Assembly: GCF_027492855.1 (NCBI RefSeq)
Contig: NZ_JAPUDY010000008.1
Coordinates: forward strand, 276,273-340,272
Direction: 5' to 3'
Length of the DNA stretch: 64,000 nt
Source: Acidovorax sp.
GTDB lineage: Bacteria; Pseudomonadota; Gammaproteobacteria; Burkholderiales; Burkholderiaceae_C
The translations under genes were made by a program, and so were the position numbers. This document shows positions 1 to 9,095 of the stretch, one piece after another. The notes under the pieces are model-generated. The model saw only the letters and a list, made by a program, of their open reading frames with translations, was not told where the DNA came from and searched no databases. How positions within the stretch are numbered: the first letter of the stretch is position 1; each line of letters starts with the position of its first letter.

Positions 1-2
1 GC

Positions 3-176
3 CTGCACGTCACCTTCGGCCTCATCTGGCTCGTGGTGCTGATGGTGCAGATCGGCAAACACGGTTTGATCCCTGCCAACACGCGCCGCCTGATGTGCTT
101 GTCGATGTTCTGGCACTTTCTGGACGTGGTCTGGATCGGTGTGTTCACCTTTGTCTATCTGATGGGAGTGCTGTAA
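3..176 (+). CDS. cyoC: Cytochrome o ubiquinol oxidase subunit III, C-terminal part
   Basis: This is the last 57 codons of a gene that begins before the window. The fragment reads as two membrane helices joined by a short basic loop and ends in the typical subunit III tail (residues [20 protein letters not shown], with the WHFLD-W motif of the CyoC/CoxC family). Subunit III is a non-catalytic integral membrane part of the bo-type quinol oxidase, which oxidises ubiquinol and reduces oxygen to water while pumping protons. The stop codon is followed immediately by the ATG of cyoD, so the two are translationally coupled. The operon order (III, then IV) supports the assignment over a cytochrome c oxidase subunit. 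Confidence 0.9.
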   Translation: MHVTFGLIWLVVLMVQIGKHGLIPANTRRLMCLSMFWHFLDVVWIGVFTFVYLMGVL

Positions 177-602
177 ATGAGCGCCGCACAACACACCGCT
201 GCACACACCACACACGATCACCATGAAGACCATCATGGCGACGACGGCCCGCACAGCAGCTTTTCGGGCTACATGACCGGCTTTGTGCTGTCCATCATCC
301 TCACGGCCATTCCCTTCTGGCTGGTCATGGCCAAGGTGATTTCCGACCGCAACACCGCCGTGCTGGTGTTAGGGGGCTTTGCCGTGGTGCAGATCCTGGT
401 GCACATGGTCTGCTTCCTGCACATGAACGGCAAGGTCGAAGGCGGCTGGACCTTGCTGTCCACCATCTTCACCGTGGTCTTCGTGGCCATTGCCATCGCG
501 GGCACGCTGTGGGTGATGTTCCATATGAACACCAACATGATGCCCGATCACCCAGCGCCCACATCGGCGGCGCTTGAGGCGCCGAGGCACACCACGCCTT
601 GA
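177..602 (+). CDS. cyoD: Cytochrome o ubiquinol oxidase subunit IV
   Basis: This 141-residue protein has a His-rich, hydrophilic N-terminus (about residues 1-30) followed by three membrane helices, the usual CyoD architecture. The second helix region contains the QILVHMVCFLHM stretch typical of CyoD. The C-terminal tail is somewhat longer than in enteric homologues. Subunit IV helps assemble the copper/haem centre of the bo oxidase in the cytoplasmic membrane. The ATG directly abuts the cyoC stop. The end overlaps the TTG start of the SURF1 gene by four bases, so the assembly factor is expected to be made together with the oxidase. Confidence 0.93.
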   Translation: MSAAQHTAAHTTHDHHEDHHGDDGPHSSFSGYMTGFVLSIILTAIPFWLVMAKVISDRNTAVLVLGGFAVVQILVHMVCFLHMNGKVEGGWTLLSTIFTVVFVAIAIAGTLWVMFHMNTNMMPDHPAPTSAALEAPRHTTP

Positions 603-1417
603 CACCTGCCGCACCCTCTGCCGCCCCGGGCGCCCCTGCCCGGCGGTTTCGCCAAGCGGTGCTCACGCTCGTGGGCATCGCTTTGTTTTTGGGGTTCCTC
701 GCCCTCGGCACCTGGCAGGTGCAGCGCCGCGCGTGGAAGCTCACGCTCATGGAGCGGGTGGAGCAACGCGTGCATGCCGCCCCCACACCCGTTCTGCCTG
801 CCAGCCAATGGCCGCAGGTGAATGCCGCCAACCACGAGTACCTGCCCGTCAGCCTCCAGGGCCGATGGCTCGCCGACAAGACCGTGCTGGCACAGGCCGT
901 GACCGAGCTGGGCGCAGGCTTCTGGGTGATGACGCCCCTGCAGCAGGACGATGGCACCCAGGTGCTGGTGAACCGGGGCTTTGTGCCCCAGGCGCAGCGC
1001 AGCCAATGGCTTACCTCTCCAATGCAAGCCTCTACACCTGACACTGCAACGGTGCAGGGCCTGCTGCGCATGACGGAGCCGGACGGCGGCTTTCTGCGCG
1101 GCAATGACCCCACGCAGCAGCGTTGGTACTCGCGCGACGTGGCAGCCATCAGCCAGGCCCTGCAGTTGACCCAGGCCGCGCCTTTCTTCGTGGACGCTGG
1201 GCTGCCAACCCGTCATCCATCCACCGCCACCTCCTGGCCCCGCGCGGGCATGACGGTGATCCAGTTTCACAACAGCCACCTGGTGTATGCGCTGACCTGG
1301 TATGGCCTGGCGCTCATGGTTGCGGGTGCTGGCTGGTATGTGGCACGCTACGAGCGCCGCCTGAGCCGCCTGGCCCGCCACACCACCTTCCATGAACAAC
1401 AACGCCCTTCGCACTGA
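599..1417 (+). CDS. SURF1-family oxidase assembly protein
   Basis: The 272-residue product shows the SURF1 layout: an N-terminal membrane helix (about residues 22-42, with the conserved GTWQ-R motif just after it), a large periplasmic domain containing the VNRGFVP motif, and a second membrane helix near the C-terminus (about 225-247). SURF1 proteins help deliver or insert haem a/o into haem-copper oxidases. Here the partner is most likely the cyo oxidase upstream. The start is taken as TTG overlapping the cyoD stop. No better ATG exists before the first helix. Its 3' end overlaps the start of the RegB kinase gene by 26 bases, placing oxidase, assembly factor and redox regulator in one transcript. 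Confidence 0.88.
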   Translation: MTPAAPSAAPGAPARRFRQAVLTLVGIALFLGFLALGTWQVQRRAWKLTLMERVEQRVHAAPTPVLPASQWPQVNAANHEYLPVSLQGRWLADKTVLAQAVTELGAGFWVMTPLQQDDGTQVLVNRGFVPQAQRSQWLTSPMQASTPDTATVQGLLRMTEPDGGFLRGNDPTQQRWYSRDVAAISQALQLTQAAPFFVDAGLPTRHPSTATSWPRAGMTVIQFHNSHLVYALTWYGLALMVAGAGWYVARYERRLSRLARHTTFHEQQRPSH

Positions 1418-2726
1418 GACCAGCGCCTCCCCGCCGCAGCGCAGCACGCACTCGGCCGACACCGCTGCCGGTATCAAGAACCTGCGGCAATTGATCGAGC
1501 TGCGCTGGATTGCCGTGGTCGGGCAGGTGCTCACCATCGAGCTGGCGCACTACAGCCTCAACCTGGCGCTGCCACTGCGCGAGATGCTGGTGGTAGTGGC
1601 CTGCCTTGCCGTTTTCAATGTGGTGAGCCTGCTGCGCCTGCGCACGGGCCGTGCAGTGCGCAGCGTGGAGCTGTTCCTGGCCCTGTTGATCGACGTGGCC
1701 GTGCTCACCGTTCAGCTCTACTTGAGCGGGGGCACCAGCAACCCGTTCGTGTTCCTGTACCTGCTACAGATCACGCTGGGCGCCGTGTTGCTGCGCGGCG
1801 CCTACATCTGGTCCATCGTGGTCATCACGGCCCTGTGCTTTGGCGCGCTGGCCATGTACCACCAGCCCCTGGCGCTGCCGCAGGACCTGCACCAAGGCCT
1901 GTCTAGCCTGTACGTGCAAGGTCTGCTGGTCTGCTTTGTGCTGAACGCCACGCTGGTAATGGTCTTCATCACGCGCATCAACCTGAACCTGCGCGAGCGC
2001 GATGCGCGCCTGGCGGCTGCGCGCAGGCGCCGGGTGGAAGAGGAGCACATCGTTCGCATGGGCCTGCTGGCTTCGGGCGCCGCACACGAGCTGGGCACCC
2101 CGCTGTCCACGCTGGCCGTGATCCTGGGCGACTGGCAGCATGACAAACGCCTGGCGGCCAATCCTGCGCTGCAGGAAGACATCCACGAGATGCAGACCCA
2201 GGTGCAGCGCTGCAAAAGCATCGTGAGCGGCATCCTGCTGTCGGCGGGCGAGACACGCGGCGAAGAGTCGGTGCAGACCACCGTGCGCACCTTCGTCGAT
2301 GCCCTGGCCGAGGAGTGGCGCAGCACCCGCTCCATGCCGCAGTTCGTCTATGACAACGACTTCGGTACCGATACGCCCATGGTGTCGGACACCACGCTCA
2401 AGCAAATGGTTTTTAATGTGCTGGACAATGCGCGCGATGCCTCGCCCGGCTGGGTGCGCCTGGCCGTCACGCGCCACGAGGACACGCTGTGTATCACCGT
2501 GACCGACACAGGCCCCGGCTTTGCCCCCAGCATGCTGGCCAAGCTGGGCACGCCGTACCAGTCCTCGAAAGACCGCCCGGGCGGTGGGCTGGGCCTGTAC
2601 CTGGTGCTCAATGTGGCGCGCACGCTGGGCGGCAGCGTCGAGGCTCGCAACCGACCCGAAGGGGGTGCCGAAGTCACCATCACGCTGCCCCTGGCGGCCA
2701 TCGCACTGTCTGGAACCAAAGCCTGA
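1392..2726 (+). CDS. regB: Redox-sensing sensor histidine kinase, RegB/PrrB type
   Basis: This 444-residue kinase has an N-terminal membrane domain of about six helices (residues 35-195), then a dimerisation/phosphoacceptor region and a HATPase domain. The phosphoacceptor His is near residue 232 in the motif AAHELGTPL. The GGTSNPF motif at residues 113-119, in a periplasmic loop, is the quinone-binding signature of RegB proteins. A cysteine near residue 274 (QRCKSIV) sits where the redox-active Cys of RegB is found. The N, G1 and G2 boxes (NVLDNARDA, DTGPGF, GGGLGLYL) are intact. The family senses the redox state of the quinone pool and respiratory flux and phosphorylates RegA. The gene overlaps SURF1 upstream and regA downstream. 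Confidence 0.9.
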   Translation: MNNNALRTETSASPPQRSTHSADTAAGIKNLRQLIELRWIAVVGQVLTIELAHYSLNLALPLREMLVVVACLAVFNVVSLLRLRTGRAVRSVELFLALLIDVAVLTVQLYLSGGTSNPFVFLYLLQITLGAVLLRGAYIWSIVVITALCFGALAMYHQPLALPQDLHQGLSSLYVQGLLVCFVLNATLVMVFITRINLNLRERDARLAAARRRRVEEEHIVRMGLLASGAAHELGTPLSTLAVILGDWQHDKRLAANPALQEDIHEMQTQVQRCKSIVSGILLSAGETRGEESVQTTVRTFVDALAEEWRSTRSMPQFVYDNDFGTDTPMVSDTTLKQMVFNVLDNARDASPGWVRLAVTRHEDTLCITVTDTGPGFAPSMLAKLGTPYQSSKDRPGGGLGLYLVLNVARTLGGSVEARNRPEGGAEVTITLPLAAIALSGTKA

Positions 2727-3283
2727 TGCCAATGGATACGGGAGAAGAGCAACAACAACGCCTGCTGTTGATCGTGGAAGACGACGAGGCCTTTGCGCGC
2801 ACCCTGACGCGCTCGTTCGAGCGGCGCGGCTACCGCGTGCTGCAGGCCACCAGCCTGTCCGAGGTCGAGGCACTGCTCACCCAGCACACGCCTGGCTATG
2901 CGGTGGTGGATTTGAAGCTCAAGGGCGAGGCTTCAGGCCTGGCTTGCGTGCAAAAACTCAATGCGGCCAGCGCAGACATGCTCATCGTGGTCCTGACCGG
3001 CTTTGCCAGCATTGCCACTGCCGTGGAGGCCGTGAAGCTGGGTGCCTGCCACTACCTGGCCAAGCCCTCCAACACCGACGACATCGAGGCGGCCTTCGGA
3101 CTCAAGGACGGCAACACTGAAGTCGAACTGACCAACCGTTCCAGCTCCATCAAGACGCTGGAGTGGGAGCGCATCAACGAGGTGCTGGCCGAAACCGGCT
3201 TCAACCTCTCGGAAGCCGCCCGGCGCTTGGGCATGCACCGGCGCACACTCATGCGCAAGCTCGACAAGAAGCAGGTCCGATAG
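2726..3283 (+). CDS. regA: Response regulator of the RegA/PrrA/ActR family
   Basis: This is a two-domain regulator of 185 residues, very close to the usual length of RegA. The receiver domain carries the acidic pocket (EDDEAF), the phosphoacceptor Asp near residue 62 (VVDLKLKG), the LTGFASI switch and the conserved Lys (LAKPSN). A linker is followed by a Fis-type helix-turn-helix with the near-invariant RegA ending ARRLGMHRRTLMRKL. The start shares one base with the regB stop (TGATG); an internal ATG two codons later is the alternative. RegA proteins control respiration, carbon fixation and redox balance genes. Position behind a quinol oxidase fits control of terminal oxidases. Confidence 0.92.
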   Translation: MPMDTGEEQQQRLLLIVEDDEAFARTLTRSFERRGYRVLQATSLSEVEALLTQHTPGYAVVDLKLKGEASGLACVQKLNAASADMLIVVLTGFASIATAVEAVKLGACHYLAKPSNTDDIEAAFGLKDGNTEVELTNRSSSIKTLEWERINEVLAETGFNLSEAARRLGMHRRTLMRKLDKKQVR

Positions 3284-3303
3284 CTTCAGCACCGAGAAGA
3301 TCA

Positions 3304-3332
3304 CAAAAAAAAAGCGGCCCCGAAGGGCCGCT
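3304..3332 (-). terminator. Intrinsic terminator of acnB
   Basis: An 8-bp stem (AGCGGCCC / GGGCCGCT) with a four-base loop is followed, on the minus strand, by a run of nine T. It lies 44 bases past the acnB stop codon. On the plus strand there is no T run, so regA is not clearly terminated by it except through the hairpin itself. Confidence 0.85.
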
Positions 3333-3375
3333 CTGACAAGGGGTTCAACCCCTTGGTGCACAGATCAAAAGACCA

Positions 3376-5976
3376 TCAAACCGCCACAGGCACCGACTTG
3401 GCGGTTTCTGCGTATTCCTCGATCTGGTCGAAGTTCATGTAGCGGTACACGCTGGCCTTGTCGGCGTCGATCACACCCATTTCCTTGAGGTACTCCTCAC
3501 GCGAAGGCAGATAGCCCAGGCGCGAGGCGATGGCGGCGAGTTCGGCCGAGCCCAGGAACACGTTGGTGTTCTTGCCCAGGCGGTTGGGGAAGTTGCGGGT
3601 GGAGGTGGAGATCACCGTGGCGCCTTCGCGCACCTGCGCCTGGTTGCCCATGCACAGCGAGCAGCCCGGCATTTCGGTGCGTGCACCGGCCGTGCCGAAA
3701 GCCGCGTAGTGGCCTTCCTTGATCAGCTCGCTCTCGTCCATCTTGGTGGGCGGGGCCACCCACAGCTTGACGGGGATGTCGCGCTGGCCGCCCAGCAGCT
3801 TGGCAGCTGCGCGGAAGTGGCCGATATTGGTCATGCACGAGCCAATGAAGGCTTCGTCGATCTTGGTGCCCGCCACTTCGGACAGGAACTTGGCATCGTC
3901 CGGGTCGTTGGGGCAGCAGACGATGGGCTCCTTGATGTCGGCCAGATCGATCTCGATCACGGCGGCGTACTCGGCGTCCTTGTCGGCTTCGAGCAGATCG
4001 GGCTTGGCCAGCCAGGCTTCGACCTTTTCGATGCGGCGCTGCAGCGTCTTGGCATCGGCATAACCGTCGGCGATCATGTTCTTCATCAGAACGATGTTCG
4101 ACGTCAGGTATTCCTTGATCGGCTCGGGGTTGAGCTTGATCGTGCAGCCAGCGGCGGAGCGCTCAGCCGAGGCGTCGGACAGCTCAAAGGCTTGCTCCAC
4201 CTTCAGGTCTGGCAGGCCTTCGATTTCAAGAATCTTGCCCGAGAACATGTTCTTCTTGCCCGCCTTGGCCACGGTGAGCAGACCGGCCTTGATGGCATAC
4301 AACGGGATCGCGTGCACGAGGTCGCGCAGGGTCACGCCGGGCTGCAGTTCGCCCTTGAAGCGCACCAACACGGACTCAGGCATATCGAGGGGCATCACGC
4401 CCGTGGCGGCACCAAAAGCCACCAGTCCGGAGCCCGCAGGGAAGGAAATGCCGATGGGGAAACGCGTGTGCGAATCGCCGCCAGTGCCAACGGTATCAGG
4501 CAGCAGCAGGCGATTGAGCCAGCTGTGGATCACGCCGTCGCCAGGACGCAGGGCCACGCCGCCACGGTTGCTGATGAAGGCAGGCAGTTCGCGGTGTGTC
4601 TTCACGTCCACGGTCTTGGGGTAAGCAGCCGTGTGGCAGAAAGACTGCATCACCAGGTCGGCCGAGAAGCCCAGGCAGGCCAGGTCCTTCAACTCGTCGC
4701 GGGTCATGGGGCCGGTGGTGTCTTGCGAGCCCACGGTGGTCATCTTGGGTTCGCAGTAGGTACCGGGGCGCACGCCCTGGCCTTCGGGCAGGCCCACGGC
4801 GCGGCCCACCATCTTTTGGGCCAGTGTGAAACCGGCATTGGTTGCGACCGGCGCTTGTGGCAGGCGGAACAGTGTGGAGGCAGGCAAACCCAGGAACTCA
4901 CGGGCCTTGGCGGTGAGCGAGCGGCCGATGATCAGGTTGATACGGCCGCCAGCGCGCACTTCGTCAAACAGCACGTCGCTCTTGAGCTTGAACTCAACCA
5001 CGGTTGCGCCGTTCTTCACGATCTTGCCGTCGTAGGGCAGGATGTCGACCACGTCGCCCATTTCGAGCTTGGAAACGTCGACTTCGATAGGCAGCGAGCC
5101 CGAGTCTTCCTGGGTGTTGAAGAAGATGGGGGCGATCTTGCCACCCAGCGTCACACCACCGAAGCGCTTGTTTGGCACGAAGGGGATGTCCTGGCCCGTG
5201 GCCCAGATCACGCTGTTGGTCGCCGACTTGCGGCTGGAGCCCGTGCCCACCACGTCGCCCACGTAGGCCACCAGGTGGCCCTTCTTCTTCAGGTCTTCGA
5301 TGAACTGCATGGGGCCGCGCTTGCCGTCTTCTTCGGGCTTGAACGCCGCGCCTTCGCGGGTGTTCTTGAGCATGGCCAGGTAGTGCAGCGGAATGTCAGG
5401 ACGGCTCCAGGCGTCGGGCGCGGGCGACAGGTCGTCGGTGTTGGTTTCGCCAGGCACCTTGAACACGGTGACGGTGATCTTCTTCTCGACTTCAGGGCGG
5501 GTGGTGAACCACTCGGCATCGGCCCAGCTCTTGACGACTTCCTGGGCCTTGGTGTTGCCCGCCTTGGCCTTGGTGGCCACGTCGTTGAAGAAGTCGAACA
5601 TCAGCAAGGTCTTCTTCAGGCCTTCAGCGGCCACACCAGCCACTTCGGCATCGTCCAGCAACTCGATCAGGGGGTGCACGTTGTAGCCACCCACCATGGT
5701 GCCCAGCAACTCAGTGGCCTTGGCTTTGGAAATGAGGCCAACCTTGATGTCGCCGTGCGCCACGGCAGCCAAAAAGCTCGCCTTGACCTTGGCGGCATCG
5801 TCCACGCCAGGCGGCACGCGGTGCGTGAGCAAGTCCAGCAGGAAGGCGTCTTCGCCAGCGGGCGGGTTCTTGATCAGCTCGATCAGTTCAGCGACTTGCT
5901 TGGCTTCCAGCGGCAGCGGTGGGATGCCCAGGGCAGCGCGCTCGGCCACGTGGTCACGGTAGGCTTTCAACATCAT
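3376..5976 (-). CDS. acnB: Bifunctional aconitate hydratase 2 / 2-methylisocitrate dehydratase
   Basis: At 866 residues it matches AcnB length and layout: an N-terminal HEAT-like domain, the mobile swivel domain (about residues 170-370, here placed before the catalytic domains as in AcnB), then the three [4Fe-4S] domains. Cluster ligands are visible in the segments [12 protein letters not shown] and [10 protein letters not shown] near the C-terminus, with another Cys around QSFCHTAA. AcnB interconverts citrate and isocitrate in the TCA cycle and can act on 2-methylisocitrate. It is cytoplasmic. The Met at 5976 lies behind a good purine-rich site (GGAGAAAA on the minus strand). It is the first gene of a TCA island that continues to gltA. 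Confidence 0.97.
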   Translation of the reverse strand: MMLKAYRDHVAERAALGIPPLPLEAKQVAELIELIKNPPAGEDAFLLDLLTHRVPPGVDDAAKVKASFLAAVAHGDIKVGLISKAKATELLGTMVGGYNVHPLIELLDDAEVAGVAAEGLKKTLLMFDFFNDVATKAKAGNTKAQEVVKSWADAEWFTTRPEVEKKITVTVFKVPGETNTDDLSPAPDAWSRPDIPLHYLAMLKNTREGAAFKPEEDGKRGPMQFIEDLKKKGHLVAYVGDVVGTGSSRKSATNSVIWATGQDIPFVPNKRFGGVTLGGKIAPIFFNTQEDSGSLPIEVDVSKLEMGDVVDILPYDGKIVKNGATVVEFKLKSDVLFDEVRAGGRINLIIGRSLTAKAREFLGLPASTLFRLPQAPVATNAGFTLAQKMVGRAVGLPEGQGVRPGTYCEPKMTTVGSQDTTGPMTRDELKDLACLGFSADLVMQSFCHTAAYPKTVDVKTHRELPAFISNRGGVALRPGDGVIHSWLNRLLLPDTVGTGGDSHTRFPIGISFPAGSGLVAFGAATGVMPLDMPESVLVRFKGELQPGVTLRDLVHAIPLYAIKAGLLTVAKAGKKNMFSGKILEIEGLPDLKVEQAFELSDASAERSAAGCTIKLNPEPIKEYLTSNIVLMKNMIADGYADAKTLQRRIEKVEAWLAKPDLLEADKDAEYAAVIEIDLADIKEPIVCCPNDPDDAKFLSEVAGTKIDEAFIGSCMTNIGHFRAAAKLLGGQRDIPVKLWVAPPTKMDESELIKEGHYAAFGTAGARTEMPGCSLCMGNQAQVREGATVISTSTRNFPNRLGKNTNVFLGSAELAAIASRLGYLPSREEYLKEMGVIDADKASVYRYMNFDQIEEYAETAKSVPVAV

Positions 5977-6107
5977 TTTTCTCCGGTTGCGTTCTAAAGT
6001 GGGGCGGCATGCCTGGCTGCGGGGGCCTCAAGGGCCATCGCGCTGGCACGCACAAGGGTTTCGTTGGTTCTTCGGGGCCGCTGGGCTGGTGGCCAACGGC
6101 CCATGGG

Positions 6108-6740
6108 TTACTTCGCGGCAGGCAGGGGTTCCAGAACGCTCACGGGAGGGTTCTTCTTGATGGCTTCGGCCACCACCACCTGCTCGGCGCTCATGCATTC
6201 ATCCGCCAGGCGCTGGCCAAGCTTCTGGTTCATCAACATGGATTTGTTGGCAATCTGCAGCCAAACGGCGCCACCCTTCTGGTCTTCCAGACGCACCGTT
6301 CCCGTGGACGTGGCCACAGGCGACATGTAGTACTTGAAGCCCTTGCCTTCAACATGAAAGTGGCCCGGCGTGGCCGCATCCGCCGTCACCGTGACAAACG
6401 CGCCCAGCTCACAGGGCATGCGGCCCACGTGCACGCGCTCGGCAATGGCCAACTCGGCAGGCGACAGGGCCGCCTCCGCGGCAATGATGCCCGCTGCCAC
6501 CTGGCTGGTGGCGCTCTTGAGCTGGGTGCGGCTGCTGGTGGCTTCGGCCTTGGCTACGTTGGTCTTCTTGGCGGCGGGCTGGGTGGTCTTCTTTTCAGAC
6601 TTTGCCGTCGTTTTGGGCGCTGGTTTGGCCGCGGGCTTTGTGGTGGCGGCCTTGGCTTCGGGTTTGGCCGCAGGCGCTCCTTGCGCCAGGACAACGGCCG
6701 GAGCCAACAGCATGAGGGCGGAGGCGATGAAGGATTTCAT
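6108..6740 (-). CDS. Secreted protein of unknown function with Ala/Lys/Pro-rich linker
   Basis: The 210-residue product starts with a clear signal peptide (MKSFIASALMLLAPAVVLAQ, cut after about residue 20). A low-complexity segment rich in Ala, Lys, Pro and Thr follows (about residues 22-60), then a compact domain of about 140 residues with two cysteines and the sequence VHVGRMPCELGAFVTV. An upstream in-frame ATG at 6806 would add 22 residues before the signal peptide and is rejected. I do not recognise the domain. The linker resembles a wall-spanning tether, so a periplasmic protein is likely. It lies between acnB and the CoA lyase gene, all on the same strand. Confidence 0.7.
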   Translation of the reverse strand: MKSFIASALMLLAPAVVLAQGAPAAKPEAKAATTKPAAKPAPKTTAKSEKKTTQPAAKKTNVAKAEATSSRTQLKSATSQVAAGIIAAEAALSPAELAIAERVHVGRMPCELGAFVTVTADAATPGHFHVEGKGFKYYMSPVATSTGTVRLEDQKGGAVWLQIANKSMLMNQKLGQRLADECMSAEQVVVAEAIKKNPPVSVLEPLPAAK

Positions 6741-6772
6741 GGAAGGTCCTGCGTGGGAAAAAGCCGAAAAAT

Positions 6773-7858
6773 TCACGATGGAACGGCCACCGATGCACCA
6801 AACCATGGGCGCACCGGCGAGGGAAGTGCGCGCCCGGTGCGATGGGCGCGTTCAAGAATCTGCCAGTAAAAACGGTAGCTGGCGCGGTCATGCAAAACGC
6901 CCTCAAAACTGATGGGAGCCCAATCAGCCTGTGCGGCAGCAGCTATTATTTTTGAAGCGATTTCAATATCATCCTGCTGGGGCGCAAAGGCCTGCAGGAT
7001 GGGGCGTATCTGGGCGGGATGGATGCTCCACATGCGGGTGTAGCCCAACTCGCGCGCGGCGCGGCTGGCTGCGCCCTGCATGGCGGCCACGTCGGTGAAC
7101 TCGGTCACCACGCAGTGCGAAGGCACCTTGCCATGGGCATGGCAGGCTGCGGCGATGTCGAGCTTGGCCCGCACCACGAGCGGGTGGGCGAACTGTCCGG
7201 CCGATGTCATGCCCTGCGCAGGGATCGCGCCACCGTGGGCCGACACAAAATCCATGAGACCAAAGCTCAGGCTCTGCACCCTGGGGTGGGCGGCGATATC
7301 AAAGGCCCGGTGCACGGCCGCGGGGGATTCGATGAGCACATGGATGGGAAGCTCTGCGGCCGATGCGCGCTCCAGCGCGCGCTCCACCTGCAGCACATCG
7401 TCCACGGACTCGACCTTGGGCACCATGATGTGGCAGAGCCTGTGGCCTGCTTCGCCCGCAATCGTGGCGACATCGTTGGCAAACGCCGGGTGGTCCACCG
7501 CATGCACGCGGGCCGCTACACGGGCCGTGGGCGCGGCATCCAGCGCAAGGCGGGCCACAAGCCGCGCGTGCTCGGACTCGAAGCCGACAGGGGCACCGTC
7601 TTCGCAATCAAGGGTGACATCAAAGACGCAGGTACCGAACTCCTGCGCCATCTCGGCCTGCAACTGCAGGCTTTTGCGCATGCGCGCTTCCACGCCGCTG
7701 TAGTGGTCGCATACCGGTAAAAATCCGGTTTGCGCCTGCGCTCCCAGCAGCACATCACGAGGATGTGCGCCGGAATGCGCTAAAGAGTGTGCAGCGCCCT
7801 CCCCCTGCGTGGGGGACTGGGCGGCCCGAAGGCCCGATGCCTGTGGCGTCGGCTGCAT
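6773..7858 (-). CDS. HpcH/HpaI aldolase / citrate-lyase family CoA-ester lyase
   Basis: The 361-residue protein belongs to the CitE-like TIM-barrel lyases. Visible motifs are [11 protein letters not shown] (metal/acid region), PKVES, LIESP and [11 protein letters not shown]. The family cleaves or forms malyl-CoA, citramalyl-CoA or related esters with a divalent metal. The exact substrate cannot be read from sequence. The neighbouring malate dehydrogenase makes a malyl-type ester plausible. The start was set at the ATG at 7858 because the further upstream ATG at 7978 lies inside mdh. Residues near [10 protein letters not shown] (about 6938-6965) are encoded by a sequence resembling the dispersed repeat called REP-B here. 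Confidence 0.82.
   Translation of the reverse strand: MQPTPQASGLRAAQSPTQGEGAAHSLAHSGAHPRDVLLGAQAQTGFLPVCDHYSGVEARMRKSLQLQAEMAQEFGTCVFDVTLDCEDGAPVGFESEHARLVARLALDAAPTARVAARVHAVDHPAFANDVATIAGEAGHRLCHIMVPKVESVDDVLQVERALERASAAELPIHVLIESPAAVHRAFDIAAHPRVQSLSFGLMDFVSAHGGAIPAQGMTSAGQFAHPLVVRAKLDIAAACHAHGKVPSHCVVTEFTDVAAMQGAASRAARELGYTRMWSIHPAQIRPILQAFAPQQDDIEIASKIIAAAAQADWAPISFEGVLHDRASYRFYWQILERAHRTGRALPSPVRPWFGASVAVPS
6938..6966 (-). repeat. REP-B-like fragment inside the lyase gene
   Basis: The segment GCAGCTATTATTTTTGAAGC matches the AGCTAT(N)ATTTTT portion of the REP-B repeat found at many intergenic sites in this window. It stays in frame and encodes the run I-I-A-A-A-A of the lyase. Confidence 0.5.
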
Positions 7859-7880
7859 GGCGTGCGTTGGCCTGGCCGGA

Positions 7881-8867
7881 TTACAGCAGGTGCTTGACGC
7901 CGTCTTGCTCGCCTTGCAGCTCAGCCAGCGTGATGTTGATGCGCTCTTGCGAGAAAGCGTCGATGTCCAGACCTTCAACGATCTTGTATTCGCCGTTTTC
8001 GCAGGTCACGGGGAAACCGAACATGACGTCCTTGGGAATGCCGTACTGGCCGTCCGAAGGAATGCCCATGGTGACCCACTTGCCGTTGGTGCCCAGGGCC
8101 CAGTCGCGCATGTGGTCGATGGCGGCGTTGGCAGCCGAGGCAGCCGACGAGAGGCCACGGGCTTCGATGATGGCGGCGCCGCGCTTGCCCACGGTGGGCA
8201 GGAAGGTGTTGGCGTTCCATTCCTGGTCGTTGATCATCTTGGCGACGCTTTCGCCGTTGATGGTGGCGAAACGGTAGTCGGCGTACATCGTGGGCGAGTG
8301 GTTGCCCCAGACGGTCAGCTTTTCGATGGCAGCCACTGGCTTGCCGGTCTTGGCAGCGATCTGGCTGGCAGCGCGGTTGTGGTCCAGGCGCAGCATGGCG
8401 GTGAAGTTCTTGCGTGGCAGGTCAGGGGCCGACTTCATGGCGATGTAGGCGTTGGTGTTGGCGGGGTTGCCCACCACCAGCACCTTCACGTTGCGCGAAG
8501 CCACGGCGTTCAGCGCCTTGCCCTGTGCCGTGAAGATGGCGCCATTGACAGCCAGCAGCTCGGCACGTTCCATACCGGGGCCGCGTGGGCGCGAACCGAC
8601 CAGCAGGGCGTAGTCGGCGTCCTTGAAGGCGGTCATGGGGTCGCCATGGGCTGTCATTTCGACCAGCAGGGGGAATGCGCAGTCGTCCAGCTCCATCATC
8701 ACGCCCTTGAGCGCCTTTTGTGCCTTCTCGTCCGGGATTTCCAGCAATTGCAGGATGACTGGCTGGTCCTTGCCCAGCATTTCGCCGGAGGCGATACGGA
8801 ACAGCAGGGCGTAACCGATTTGACCAGCGGCACCGGTGACGGCTACGCGAACAGGCTTCTTGCTCAT
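7881..8867 (-). CDS. mdh: Malate dehydrogenase
   Basis: The 328-residue product is an NAD-dependent malate dehydrogenase of the cytosolic-type (group 1) branch common in beta-proteobacteria. Motifs are the nucleotide-binding [13 protein letters not shown] at the N-terminus, [12 protein letters not shown] (substrate loop arginines), [10 protein letters not shown] and the catalytic HS pair in [12 protein letters not shown]. It oxidises malate to oxaloacetate in the TCA cycle. The start is set at 8867 (MSKKPV...), where a purine-rich site precedes the ATG; an upstream in-frame ATG at 8915 gives an unlikely Cys/Phe-rich leader. It shares a 228-bp intergenic region with the divergent gntR gene. 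Confidence 0.97.
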   Translation of the reverse strand: MSKKPVRVAVTGAAGQIGYALLFRIASGEMLGKDQPVILQLLEIPDEKAQKALKGVMMELDDCAFPLLVEMTAHGDPMTAFKDADYALLVGSRPRGPGMERAELLAVNGAIFTAQGKALNAVASRNVKVLVVGNPANTNAYIAMKSAPDLPRKNFTAMLRLDHNRAASQIAAKTGKPVAAIEKLTVWGNHSPTMYADYRFATINGESVAKMINDQEWNANTFLPTVGKRGAAIIEARGLSSAASAANAAIDHMRDWALGTNGKWVTMGIPSDGQYGIPKDVMFGFPVTCENGEYKIVEGLDIDAFSQERINITLAELQGEQDGVKHLL

Positions 8868-8994
8868 GATGAAAACTCCAGGGAAGTGAGGAAAACAGGT
8901 GTGTGTGCAACGCAAGCACCAGCGCCTGTTACCAGCAGCCCGTGCCCCGCAAAACAGCCTTGGAGTTTACCCCCGATTCGACACCCCGGTCAAT

Positions 8995-9022
8995 TTGTCT
9001 TATGTCTTATATAAGATATGAT
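8995..9022. promoter_or_regulatory. Putative gntR promoter with operator palindrome
   Basis: A perfect 12-bp palindrome TCTTATATAAGA lies at 9005-9016. The heptamer GTCTTAT is also directly repeated at 8997-9003 and 9004-9010. The palindrome fills the 16-bp spacer between a -35-like TTGTCT (8995-9000) and a -10-like TATGAT (9017-9022) reading toward gntR. An AT-rich dyad in a GC-rich genome, placed between divergent mdh and gntR, is a typical site for a GntR-family protein. Which protein binds it is inference. Confidence 0.6.
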
Positions 9023-9095
9023 TGCACCCCGTTTGTCGTCCGATTGTCATGTGGCAACCGCTGCGCCACACCACAACCCACGCACCCAAGCCACC

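Noticed and set aside
3709-5997. 762-residue open frame on the plus strand opposite acnB
   Set aside because: It is an antisense shadow of a highly GC-biased gene. The translation is rich in His, Gly and Arg, has no recognisable domain and the acnB frame is certain.
9018-9095. Longer N-terminus for the GntR regulator
   Set aside because: The upstream ATG lies in the predicted -10 box and the extra residues do not resemble a GntR N-terminus.
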